DNA from: Phoronis australis
Lineage: Eukaryota; Phoronida; Phoronidae
Assembly: GCA_002633005.1 (NCBI GenBank)
Contig: NMRA01000860.1
Span: 10,328 to 50,966 of the forward strand
Reading direction: 5' to 3'
DNA: 40,639 nt
The position numbers were made by a program, and so were the translations under genes. A model generated the notes under the pieces. That model was given only the letters and a program-made list of their open reading frames with translations. It had not been told where the DNA came from and did no database searches. This document shows, piece after piece, positions 8,926-19,101 of this stretch. The number at the start of each line of letters is the position of its first letter. The first letter of the stretch is position 1.

Positions 8926-10107
8926 ATGAGGAAATCGGCATATCGTTCAAAACGGCTTCTAGCGACGGGTCTGTTTGCTGTATACTTCATCGTTCTCGTT
9001 CATTTTCACTTTGGACTATTTCGAAGACTACAGATATTGGGTGGAAAGAATTTAGACCAACACAGACCCAAATTTACAGACTACGTGAGATTACCTACGA
9101 CAACTGTAGGCCTATCAATTTACAAGGAGGATGAATGTTCTGCAAAGACTAAAGGATTAAATGGAGAAGTCATTGAAGAGGTGTTTGATCCGAATGAAGT
9201 GAACAATATGACTCTATTCCATTGCTACCCGATGAATATAAACTTTAGCCAACTTATTAATGATTCGCGACAAGGGAAGACCTCGGCGATTTCTCCTATA
9301 AACACACATCCTTATAATCCGTTGACAACGGCGAATTGTGGAAAAGAGAAGTATTTCATTGTTTACCTAATAAAAAGTCGCCCTGAGAGTGTGCACGGGA
9401 GAAATGTTATTCGGGAAACGTGGGGCAATGAAAATATAGTTCCCGGTATCCTCATAAAACGAATTTTCCTCCTTGGAATTCCCACACGACATGAATTTCT
9501 ACCCTCCATTTTCAGCGAGCATCAGAAACGGGGAGACATTTTGATGGAAAATTTTGTCGATGTCTACTTACATACCCGCATCAAAATGACGATGGGGTTT
9601 CGTTGGGCAACGTCGCACTGTCCTATCGCGTCGTTTTTAGTCTTCGCTGACGATGACGTTCTCATTAACCCTTGGAATTTGGTGGAATATCTCTCATCCG
9701 ATGGTGTGCGCGATCAAGAAACATTGTACAGCGGAGCAATGCATCAAGGACATCGACCAAGACGCGATTTGCTGGACAAGTTTTTTCTTGCAACCAACGA
9801 GTATCCTTTCAATGACTTCCCAGTGTTAGCTCCCGCGGCCACAATAATTGTTAACGTCGAGTTTGCCCGTCGATTTGTGATCGCTTCGCCATATATAAGT
9901 CCAATACATTTTGATGATGTTTATCTGGGAATAGTAGCCCGTAAGCTGGGCGTAACACCGACTCACACAGATCTTGTTAAAGTATATTGTTCAAAGAACG
10001 AAGCCGCTCGACGCAGAGTCATCGCCTGTCTGGGAGAATTTTCTCCCAATGAGACACGCTCTCTTTGGTCCACTTATTTTCAAGATTATTACACTGTAAA
10101 ATCTTGA
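8926..10107 (+). CDS. Beta-1,3-galactosyltransferase-like protein (GT31)
   Basis: Encodes 393 aa of a Golgi type II glycosyltransferase that would add a beta-1,3-linked sugar (galactose or N-acetylglucosamine) from a UDP-sugar to glycans. A short basic cytoplasmic tail (MRKSAYRSKR) precedes a membrane anchor at about residues 11-31 and a stem. Four N-glycosylation sequons are visible (NMT, NFS, NDS, NET). GT31 motifs come in the usual order: YFIVYLIKSRPES from 143, RNVIRETWGN from 159, the metal-binding DDDV at 242-245, EYPFNDFP, and HFDDVYLGI from 328. The length is normal for the family, and the CDS is a single exon, as is common for GT31. The ATG at 8926 is preferred because a splice acceptor ends at 8920 and the upstream in-frame residues lack an ATG. 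Donor and acceptor specificity cannot be read from the sequence. Confidence 0.93.
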   Translation: MRKSAYRSKRLLATGLFAVYFIVLVHFHFGLFRRLQILGGKNLDQHRPKFTDYVRLPTTTVGLSIYKEDECSAKTKGLNGEVIEEVFDPNEVNNMTLFHCYPMNINFSQLINDSRQGKTSAISPINTHPYNPLTTANCGKEKYFIVYLIKSRPESVHGRNVIRETWGNENIVPGILIKRIFLLGIPTRHEFLPSIFSEHQKRGDILMENFVDVYLHTRIKMTMGFRWATSHCPIASFLVFADDDVLINPWNLVEYLSSDGVRDQETLYSGAMHQGHRPRRDLLDKFFLATNEYPFNDFPVLAPAATIIVNVEFARRFVIASPYISPIHFDDVYLGIVARKLGVTPTHTDLVKVYCSKNEAARRRVIACLGEFSPNETRSLWSTYFQDYYTVKS

Positions 10108-10304
10108 GCTGCATTATGGTGAGAAACTTTGTGGCTAAAACCACCAATTCCATATCCAAAACATTAAAAAAGGCAATCAGCTGTCAAATTACAAGCTGTC
10201 AAATTAGAACACCCGCAAACACTATCTGACGACATGTTAATTAACTGGTTTCGAGTTGTCAGATATTGCTGCTCGTTTTCCCGCGGTTTATGGTATCATA
10301 AAGA

Positions 10305-10440
10305 ATGGTGAGGCGTTGCGTCTGTGATGGTTGCGACTCCTCAGTATTTGAACAGGCTGTGACTCTTCACTTTCACGCGGGGACATCAGAGAAGGGCAGA
10401 TGTGGCACAAGTTAGTACAAGAAACTCGCGTGTTGGCGTT
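10305..10440 (+). pseudogene. Broken THAP-domain start
   Basis: The ATG at 10305 gives MVRRCVCDGCDSSVF, then TLHFHAGTSEKGR, which fits the N-terminal Cys-x-x-x-Cys and loop of a THAP domain. A frame change at about 10399 is then needed to reach WHKLVQETR, the usual tryptophan-containing helix. In the original frame a stop follows within a few codons. The second zinc-ligand pair (Cys-x2-His) was not found, so this is called a fragment or pseudogene. Confidence 0.5.
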
Positions 10441-11682
10441 GAGTGAGTTCATACGTCAAATTCGTGTAGGGCTACGAAACTGTCTATTAATAGAAGTGTC
10501 TTTTCCTCTATTTTCTCAAATTTGGGATATTGAATTCATGACTGTGACGTGCAATCCGATAAAGGAAAGTTCAATGCAGTTGACTGTGTACTCACTAGTC
10601 AAAACGAAGAAAACGGTGGTTTTATGCACTCTAAATTATTTTGATAATGAAACGACGTGGTTTTTGATCTGTTCCAAGAGAAGCCAGTGATCGGTTACTG
10701 AAAAAATCCTTGGTTTGACAAGGGGGCATAGCTCAAGGATATTGAATTTGGGATTTTTGACAACTTTGAAATTTGTATCGTCTCAGCCATTAATTTTTCA
10801 TTTATAATTCTGCGAAAAAGTTAAATAAATCGAGAAATGCAAAATTGCCATATCTCTCAAAACTCATTAGCCTACGTCACAGCTGGGCACACTTGAATGA
10901 CAGCGGATTTTAAAAAACTCGGAAAAGCTCATTAGCTTAACAAGTGTTAGAGCATTACGTGCACGGATTTCAGTGAAAGTTGACCGAACGTATGATTTGC
11001 GAAAACACAGAATTTCAACCAATACAAATGAACTTTAAATCTGTGCCATGGTTTTATCTGAGTGTAAGTTATGCAGGTCCCTAGAAAAGTAGGCAAACTT
11101 CGGAACATCATGTCTTAGAAGGGCTAATCAGATTTATATGAAACTTTCATATAGACTGCACATGCTATCAAAAATAGGAGTTTTATGATTTTCATGAAAA
11201 AATTCAATTTTTGCACAAAACGAAAACGAAATGACAATTTAGAATACTGAAATAGCATTTTTGACACTTTAGTATGGGACATTTAAATCAAACGAAATTT
11301 GATGTTGTTATTGATATCGTTAATTGTTTGGCTAATATACACTTCTTTTTGTTAAATTTTACTAAAGAGACATAGTCACGTACAGGGTCAAAAATCAAAT
11401 TCTACATACTTTCAACGTTCACTAGAAAATATGTTCTTATACATGTACTGTGCTAAGGTTATGTAGGTAATATACATACGGGTAACTAAATAGTGTCTTA
11501 TACCCGTTGAACACATACTGTCGATATGTTTCACTGAATGTTTCATAAGAATTTATTATTTATATTGGTTTAGGGTTCCTGTGGTTTTTGGTTGTTTTAG
11601 GGTGCTTAGAAAACACGATGTGATTCACTTGTCCTTAATGAGCAAGGTTGTATGGTTGAATTTAGAAGTACCTTAATTATCT
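10441..11682. other. No recognised gene; possible polyadenylation signal
   Basis: AT-rich sequence with no recognised domain. aataaa at 10824-10829 could serve the galactosyltransferase transcript about 720 bp past its stop, but no downstream element confirms this. Confidence 0.35.
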
Positions 11683-12860
11683 TTGTATGGCGAACAATTT
11701 AAAATTGCCTCTTTTAACTGTAGAAGTCTAGGAACTCGGTCAAAAAGACGAGATGTTTTACATTATGATGGGAATTCTGTTGGTATTGTAAATGCATATA
11801 AATATTTAGGATTAATGTTTACTACGAAAGGTTTGTGGTCTTGCGCACAGAAAACTATCATTACAGGCTACTAAGGCAGTGGATTTAATGAGGAAAATGT
11901 CAATGGTTTTAGTACACTCCCTGTTTGAAATTATTCAATTGAAAAATATTGCCCGGCCGATACTTCATTATATCTGAGATATGGGGTTTTAGTGATTGCG
12001 AATGTATTGAAATAGTCCACACAAAATTTTGTAAAGAAATTTTAAATTTACCTAGCACGGCAATTTCATCGACTGTTAGAGGTGAGGTGGGTCGTTACTC
12101 CTGGATTGCTTACCGACTAGAATTATGAAATATTGATTAAAACTAGTAAAAACCGATGACTCAACAATAACAAATCATTGCTACGAATGGCAGTACAATA
12201 TGACGGGAAATGTTAATAAACTGTGCTGGGTTAATGATGTTAAGAAATTGCTATTTCAGTTTGGTTTTGGAGAAGGATGGTACAATCAAGGTGTTCATTG
12301 TAGGTTCCGACACAAGCTTCATATCACTATTTAAACAAAGATGCAAAGATATTGATCAGCAAAAATGGCAAGAAATCTTGAACACTTCGATTAAGCTGGA
12401 AACTTACAGAACTTTTAAGTTAAACATATGTTTTGAAAACTATTTAGATGCAATTGATAATGTAAATGTTAGATCTGATATGGTAAGATTAAGATGTTCA
12501 GAGCATGCACTAATGATTGAAAAGGGTAGACACTTGAAACTGCGCAGAACAGAAAGGTTATGCACTCTCTGTGTTACGACATGTGTCGAGTCAGAATATC
12601 ATTTTTTCACCGAATGTCCATTCTACGATGACCTTAGGAAACGATATTTGCCTGCATGCAACTACAATCCCAATGTTACAAAATTCAACAGGCTCATGAC
12701 TATGGAGGAAAAAGATGTTATATGGTCAACATGTAAATATGTTCATTTCGCATTCAAGCGAAGAAGAATTCAGTTTACTTCTAGTGTTTGACACTTACTT
12801 TTATTGTATTTGATGATTTGATTGTAACAAGGACCGGAGCCCTAGTTATTGAATAAATAA
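11683..12860 (+). mobile_element. LINE fragment 1: endonuclease start fused to RT C-terminus and 3' tail
   Basis: The first codons read FKIASFNCRSLGTRSKRRDV, the usual start of the endonuclease domain of a non-LTR retrotransposon ORF2. About 20 codons on, the reading jumps to NAYKYLGLMFTTKGLW, typical of the late reverse transcriptase, so most of the endonuclease and RT is deleted. After frameshifts, 12210-12791 (193 codons) is the C-terminal domain, with RLRCSEHALMIEKGRH and a CCHC-like motif (LCTLC, then EYHFFTECP). A stop at 12789-12791 is followed by ggaccggagccctag and an aataaataaa-rich tail ending near 12860. The orientation is plus and the copy is inactive. Confidence 0.85.
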
Positions 12861-12889
12861 ATATATATATAAGGCAGCGTGCGTACAGT

Positions 12890-13985
12890 ATTTTCTGCCT
12901 ACAAGATACTTAACTACTGCGGAAGAACCCATAATTCGAGCTCAGTGCGGATATGACTGTTTTTTCAGCCGTGGTCGAAGTGATGCCAGGGGTGTTTCCA
13001 TCTTGTTTAATAGTAATTTTGAATTTAAAGTTCTATCTTTTACTGAAGGAAATCTCCTTGGGGTAAATAACTGTTTTTCTATTGAGTTGGTGAATATTTA
13101 TGGACCAGACAAAGATAGCCCTAATTTTTTATTGACATTTCACAGAAAATCGCCAGGTATAATAACGATTTTGTTATTGTTTGTGGCTATTTTAATTTAT
13201 CCAAGATTTTCACCTTGATTTTCATAATTATTTCTCCTTAAATAACCCTAAAGCGCGTTACCAAATGCTGGAGATGAAGGTGGTTCTTGATCTGACGGAC
13301 CCATGGCGTGTTTATCATCCCTCAAAGAGCGAAAATGTTAACATGGTCCAGGAGAATTCCGGTTAAAAAATCTAGGTTACCTGTGGATTATTTTCTTGTT
13401 ACCCAACAATTACTCTCGCGTATCGAAAATGTGGAAATACAGTCGGGCTACCGATCGGACCATAACAACATCGTCTTAACTGTACAATTAACTACGTTCA
13501 AAAAGAACCAGGGTCTTGGAAATTTAATAACTCACTTCTAAAAGACAAAGAATGTATTAATCTCGTCAAGAATGAGATTTTGTGTGCGAAAAAACAAAAT
13601 GCGCTTCCAGTATACGATTTGAACAAAATACAAGAAATTGACTTTCATAATCTTATCAATTGTTTTTGGAGACGTTATTGTTACATAATCGAACGGTAAC
13701 TATTCCATATTGTATCTCTAAGAAAAAAGTAGAAAAGGGAAAGACTTGGAAGAGCAGTTAATGTCCTTACAAGATAGGTTGAATGAGAGTGACTATCCTC
13801 AAATTGCTGTTCTATTAGGAAAAAAGAAGTCAAAATATAAGTATTATCGCAGAGAATACATGCATGGAGTAATGGTCAGATCGAGAGCTAACTGTCCAAT
13901 TTCACTATTGAATATTATTTACAAAATTTTGTCTGGTTGTATTGCAAGACGCCTAAAAAGCGTCCATACTTTAGTTTGGCGAATG
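12890..13985 (+). mobile_element. LINE fragment 2: endonuclease body to RT start
   Basis: Begins with CFFSRGRSDARGVSILFN and continues through ELVNIYGPDKDSPNF, both endonuclease-domain blocks. Further pieces are PVDYFLVTQQLLS and GYRSDHNNIV; the catalytic SDH is encoded at 13455-13463. The linker follows (KFNNSLLKDKE; NALPVYDLNKIQ), then near 13890 the RT entry block NCPISLLNIIYKILSGCIA. Frameshifts and stops separate these blocks, and a deletion joins the linker to the RT block. It is cut off by the inverted family A repeat at about 13986. It covers parts of ORF2 that fragment 1 lacks. Confidence 0.85.
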
Positions 13986-14745
13986 AGTGGGACACAGGGT
14001 AAAAAACAGGATCAAAACAGTAAAAACTGGCCACTAGGTGACGGGAACATCTCATTTTTTAATAGAAGCCTATTTACCATAATGCATAAAATTCCGTCTA
14101 GGAACTCCAAAGGAACAGAGGTAATCAGAAAAAATAATTTGCCACAAGAGGGCACAGCATTCGTTAGATCCGTCAGAAAGTCATCGTCCTCCGTTGTCAA
14201 CTTCATATAAACACTCTTGCTAAAGTTAATAAAGATCCTGTAGTGGGTTTAGGAGATACAGCTATGGGCGCAAAAATGCCACTATGAGGCCACACAGTAG
14301 TCAAAGTAATCGGAAAATCATCCTCAACCGTCCTCCTCACACTAAGAACATATACGCCAATTTCCACAATCATCCTTAGAGTGGTTTGGAAGGTAGAGGG
14401 GCGGGCTCCAAAAAACAGCCTCGAAAACAGTAAAAATGTCCACTCGGTGGCACAAAATACCTCGAATCCACACAAAAACTGAAGCATAGCAGCAACTTAC
14501 AAACAAATGCCTATGCGTCAAATTTTATGTAAATCGATTGAGGACCTTTGAAGACACAGAGGTAAACGTAAAAAAATTGACACTTAAGGGGGCACACCGG
14601 TTGTCAGATCTGTCTTAATTCGTCATCATTCGTTGTCAGCTTCATAGGAACACATCTGCCAAAACTCATCAAAAACCTGTGAGCGGTTTAAGAGATACAG
14701 CTATGGGCGCAAAAAAACAAAACTGCCACTAGGAAGTTCCACAGT
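13986..14745 (-). repeat. Family A repeat copy, inverted
   Basis: The reverse complement matches the family A sub-units. Cores read on the plus strand as gccactaggtg (14030-14039), gccacaagagggcac (14141-14155), tgccactatgaggc (14278-14290), tccactcggtggcac (14439-14453), a decayed one near 14580, and tgccactaggaag (14724-14735). Core spacing is about 110-165 bp. Confidence 0.8.
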
Positions 14746-15370
14746 ATATGAAATTATTAACGGAGTTGAAAACTCCAAATTTTTAGGTATTTTTGTAGAC
14801 AGCCATCTTTCCTGGAAGAAGCATGCTCAGGAAATTTCTAACAACGTTGCCAAAATTGTGGCCATCCTCTCCATATTGAAACACTTTTTTCCCAAACACA
14901 AACTCCTGATGATATACAATACTCTTATACCATCACATCTATATTTTGGTATAACACTATGGGGGTTCGATAATTGTGCGAGATTGAAACTTCTGCAGAA
15001 AAAAAAAATGAGAAATGTTACCAATTCTTGGCTTTTTCACACACAGAACCAATTTACAGGGAAATCAACACACTTTTTCTTGACGACAGATTTAACCAAG
15101 CTTGACTAAAATTCTTTTACAAATTTGAACATAATCAATTGCCTATTTACTTTTATGATAACAATTTTTTTTCCAGTCACCAAGAGATCTTTCTAGAATA
15201 TGCAGTCAAAATCCCATCGTAAAGCTGCCCACCTACAACAGAAAAAGTTGTGAAAGTTCATTAATGTTCAAAATACCGAATCTAATAAACAACTGTATTC
15301 TTCCGAGATATGTAGCAGACAAAATCGACACGCACAGATTACATGGGCCCTCCGTGTATTTGTGCTATTG
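14746..15370 (+). mobile_element. LINE fragment 3: RT thumb region of a different non-LTR element
   Basis: Reads NSKFLGIFVDSHLSWKKHA, then AILSILKHFFPKHKLLMIYN, then LYFGITLWGFDNCARLKLLQ, a typical late-RT stretch of Jockey-type non-LTR elements. The blocks differ clearly from the corresponding part of fragment 1, so this is another family. Both ends are truncated and stops follow from 15107. Confidence 0.75.
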
Positions 15371-15378
15371 CATATTAA

Positions 15379-17828
15379 CCCATACGAAAAGGAGAAGTTG
15401 AGTTTCAATTGAGATTCAGTTGAAATTCAATAGAATTCTATTGAATTTCTATTGAATATGTCTATTGAATGAAAATTCGCTTGGCATTGTGTCTAACCTG
15501 ATTATGCCATCAATTGAGTGACTATTTAAGGGCTATTGAATGGCAATTGAATTTCAGCACTTAGAGAATTTTTAGCTGTTCTGTATTGAATAGCTATTGA
15601 ACTTCAGGACTTAGGGAATTTTTGGATGGTTTGATTTAACAACAAGTTACCAGCAGTGATTATTTCAAACATACGTTACCAATCGGTTGTCAAGGTTACA
15701 TTCCTGGAAAGTGACCATTAAGCTTTTCAAACACTTTCAAACGGTTTTGGTCCAGCATAAACTGTGCATGGGTAGTGAAGAACTGCATAGATTAATTGGT
15801 GAGTTTTTGATTTTAACATTGTATTTATGTCAATTTGATTTTTAAGTAACATTATGTTTCATTTGTAAATGAGAAGCTTTAGTTTTGCAAACAAAATGGA
15901 GTTTTTTTATAACTGATTCAAGTTCAAGGTTATGGAAGTTAAGTAGAAGAGCACAGATTTCAAAATGAGTTGGGTTACAGACTAAAACCTGCACGTGAAT
16001 GTAGTTGCCAAAACAAGTACCAGTTAATCGTGTTTTGACCTAAGAAATTGAGACTTAGAAACACCTTATTATGATTCTGTCTTAAAATCCTCACATCAGA
16101 GCAATGTACATATTTGATTGAGAGAAGTGAATTTTTATTTTGGTTACATGAACTAAAACTAAATAATTGAGTTAGGCACAAAGTAAGAGATGTATTGGAT
16201 ATCAGAGGTTTGCCATTGCCACCGGTCATCTACTCGTAGTGTCTCTGCAGTATGTTCTGATAACCATACTGGTTAAATGTACAAACTGACCGGCTCATAG
16301 GTTTAAAAAACAAATTTCAGCTATGAGTTAATGAAATGCTTGACATATTTGGCTATTACTGACAAACATAACTAAGCCGCATAAGCTACTTAGTGAAAGC
16401 CATTCAAACACAGTACTTCAGAGGTTATGAGTTTGATACCTTTGATAAATGTCTGTTGCAGCTCGATGATAATCCCATGGGCCAAATGATTTAAATTGCA
16501 TTTATAATGAAACAGCGTGTTTATATATGTAGGTAATATCATGTCATGAGAAAGTTACAATGCATTGTCACTGATAACCGTGTATTATACTCATTATTTT
16601 TCTTCAGTGAATAGACTTCAAACAAGTTTTATGGCAGTTTTCCAATTTCTGGAGTTTTCATTAGTGTAGCAGATAACACCCTTATTAATGCTCTTAGTCA
16701 AAAGCAGATTAAATTTTCTAAAGACTATGGCTAATTAACTAAGAAAGCATTCATGTATTTCCTGAGCGACAAGTTCGATACAAAATTCAAATTTTATTAC
16801 TTTACTTGATATTATCCAACTGGATATTTTTCAACAAGTTTTTTTTAGCACAAGAGAAGACTTTGATGAAGTGAAAAGATTATAATTCTTGGGAGCTAAT
16901 GCCCACCCCCACCAACACTGTACCAGTCATCAATTCCTGTTGTGGACAGATACCTCAAATTTAATGGATTATAACAAGTCTCAGTACTCTGAAAAGTGCA
17001 GAACCCGAGTTCTGCGGAGACCTTGAAAGGCTGTACAGTGCCGGGATTTAAGGATTTGTTGTCACATGTGAATTGTGCTTTTCAGACAGCCAATATTTTT
17101 CTGGTATAGCTCTGTATGCCTGAAGTTCTTTTTTATCTTATTAAGCTTTCTGGATATAAAATACTCATTTACCCTTCAACATATGGAATCTGCTGCAATA
17201 TGTGTTCAGAGAAGTTCATAGTGACGTATGATTTAGTTCATGTACGAGGCTCAGCATACAAATGTTGTAAAAACAAAAAAATCTGCAATTAGTCAGCATT
17301 TAAGTATCTAAGGCACTATTTTTGTTTTTCTTTGTTTAATGCTGTATGCAAATTATAATACTTGCGCAAGTTTTGATTTAAGGTTTCAAAATGTTCAGGT
17401 GTCTATGACTTGATTTTACTCGTGTATGCCAGGTTGTTGAATGGATACGTGAACTATTTTTATCTCTTAAAGAGGTTTATGTCTTATATTTTGAAAGAGT
17501 TAATTTTTAATAGAAAATATTTGAAATTTAAATTATTCTGTATAGTTAGAAAAATTGAATGGCCATTGAACGGCTATTGAATGGCCATTGAACAGCTATT
17601 GAATTGTGAATATGGGACGAAATTCAACTGATTCTGCACTGCATGGAGATTTGAATGGCTATTGAACGGCTATTGAATTCTAGTTGAATGGCTATTGAAT
17701 ATGCTAATGAATTGAACCAATTCATTTACATGGGAAAAACTTCATTTGAATTTCAATTGAATCGCAATTGAACCTCAGTTAAGTCTCAATTCCTGTCCCT
17801 GAAAGTCCAGTGTATTTTTTCGTATGGG
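15379..17828. mobile_element. 2.45-kb non-autonomous element with short terminal inverted repeats
   Basis: The left end cccatacgaaaa (15379-15390) is inverted as ttttcgtatggg at 17817-17828. Both subterminal zones (15400-15620 and 17550-17790) are packed with ttcaattga and gctattgaat/gccattgaa motifs, as expected of repeated transposase-binding sites. The interior has no ORF over about 85 codons and no transposase motif. The left flank is ttaa, but the right flank is aagc, so no target-site duplication is visible and the superfamily stays open. Confidence 0.65.
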
Positions 17829-18150
17829 AAGCACGTACAGTTCTCACTTCTATGTTGTTATATAATACATGTTCTAATTGAAGTAACCGTGATCACGTGT
17901 CTTACATCTTCCCGGCCTTAATTGTCATAGTCTCCGTTGGTGTTTAATTCTTTGTAAAATACATTTACTTTACGTTTTGAAATAAACATGCATTGTATCT
18001 TACTCCATTGTAGATGTACTTTTTCTGTTAATTGTTTTTATATTATATATTGTTCTTCTTAATTGCTATTTAATTTATTGTTTCTCGGTGGTCAGATACT
18101 AGCGGCCCGTGCTTTTGCTGGCTACTGACCCAGTCATATAACAATGTATG
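17829..18150. other. No recognised feature
   Basis: AT-rich sequence; possibly the continuation of whatever the TIR element inserted into. No homology recognised. Confidence 0.3.
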
Positions 18151-18154
18151 TTTT

Positions 18155-18331
18155 TACATGATAAAAAGTTTCTCTCTGTCCGTCCCTCCCTCCCTCTCCC
18201 TGCTTCCCTCTCTCCCTCCTTGCCTCCCTCCTTCCCCTTGCCTCCCTCCCTCCCCGCGCCTCCCTCCTTCCCCGCGCCTCCCTCCCTCCCCGCGCCTCCC
18301 TCCTTCCCCGCGCCTCCCTCCTTCCCCGCGC
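18155..18331. repeat. Polypyrimidine 20-bp minisatellite next to a gap
   Basis: Almost pure C/T on the plus strand. From about 18220 a unit close to gcgcctccctccttccccgc repeats with a period near 20 bp and runs into the N at 18332. The minus strand is G-rich with runs of three to four G, which could form triplex or quadruplex structures. That probably explains the assembly break. Confidence 0.8.
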
Positions 18332-18332
18332 N
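18332..18332. other. Single-N assembly gap
   Basis: Interrupts the polypyrimidine minisatellite; the true array length is unknown. Confidence 0.9.
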
Positions 18333-18987
18333 AGTACCAGTGGGGAATTCGTAGTCCCGGATGTCATACCTTGCAGTATATAGTGTATTAGAGCCTTTTA
18401 GAGACGATCAGAACCCGAGGACGAGCTCACGTAGGCTTCCCAACCAGTGCCAGCCAACAAAATCTCCTACATTTGTACATTTAGAAATAATTCAAGCTCA
18501 ACACTCTTTGAAAGATACTCACACACATCAGTGACATTTCAGTTTATCTCTTTTTTCCAAAATAAACAACATAAGAAGCACAAATGATGCTTTTATAATA
18601 AGTCGAATAACCAGCGGACTGCTTGGATGCATTATTGCGCAAAAACCGGAAACCGAAAAAGTAGCGCATGCGCAGACCACGCAAACCAGCTCTGGATGCA
18701 TTATTGGACAGGATGCATTATTGGACACGACACCGGCAAATTCAATGTACGTGAACTTGAATTATTCAGGGTTTTGTGAATAATATCGCCAATAGTTGAA
18801 AGAGGATTGGATAACATTGGTTAATATTTTATTAACATGAAAGTCCACTCTTACTGGTTCCTAGTTTGAGTGAACTCAGTTGTCAAGTTTGGCGGCCTCG
18901 TGTATTCGAAGTTCACGCACGCCTAATAGACTAAAGTTTTGTTGTCATCCAATAGGCGGCACTACTTCAAAGTCAAGGTCGTGAAAT
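18333..18987 (+). other. Upstream region of the ankyrin/SOCS-box gene
   Basis: Holds the likely promoter. A CCAAT box (ccaatagg) lies at about 18949, about 40 bp before the ATG. ggatgcattattg occurs three times between 18625 and 18730. No TATA box is evident. Confidence 0.35.
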
Positions 18988-19101
18988 ATGTCGACAGAAA
19001 AAGATCTTGGCGAAAGATTGAAGTTTGCTGTTACAAAAGGCGATGTTAAAACAGCCAAGCGTTTAATTAAGGGTGGTGTAGACGTGAATTCTAAATTTTG
19101 G
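18988..19101 (+). CDS. ASB-type gene exon 1
   Basis: Thirty-eight codons from MSTEKDLGER. LKFAVTKGDVKTAKRLIKGG is the helical part of a first ankyrin repeat. It ends tttgg|gtaaag in phase 0. The ATG is the first in frame, but an upstream UTR exon is possible. Confidence 0.8.

Noticed and set aside
10400-10690. 96-codon ORF (+) after the galactosyltransferase
   Set aside because: Only its first residues (WHKLVQETR) look meaningful, as part of the broken THAP domain; the rest has no recognisable pattern.
15375-17832. piggyBac assignment of the 2.45-kb element
   Set aside because: ttaa is present only on the left; the right flank is aagc, so a TTAA duplication is not supported.
18134-18391. 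Arg/Gly/Glu-rich and Pro/Ser-rich ORFs on both strands
   Set aside because: Translation of a polypyrimidine minisatellite interrupted by an N.
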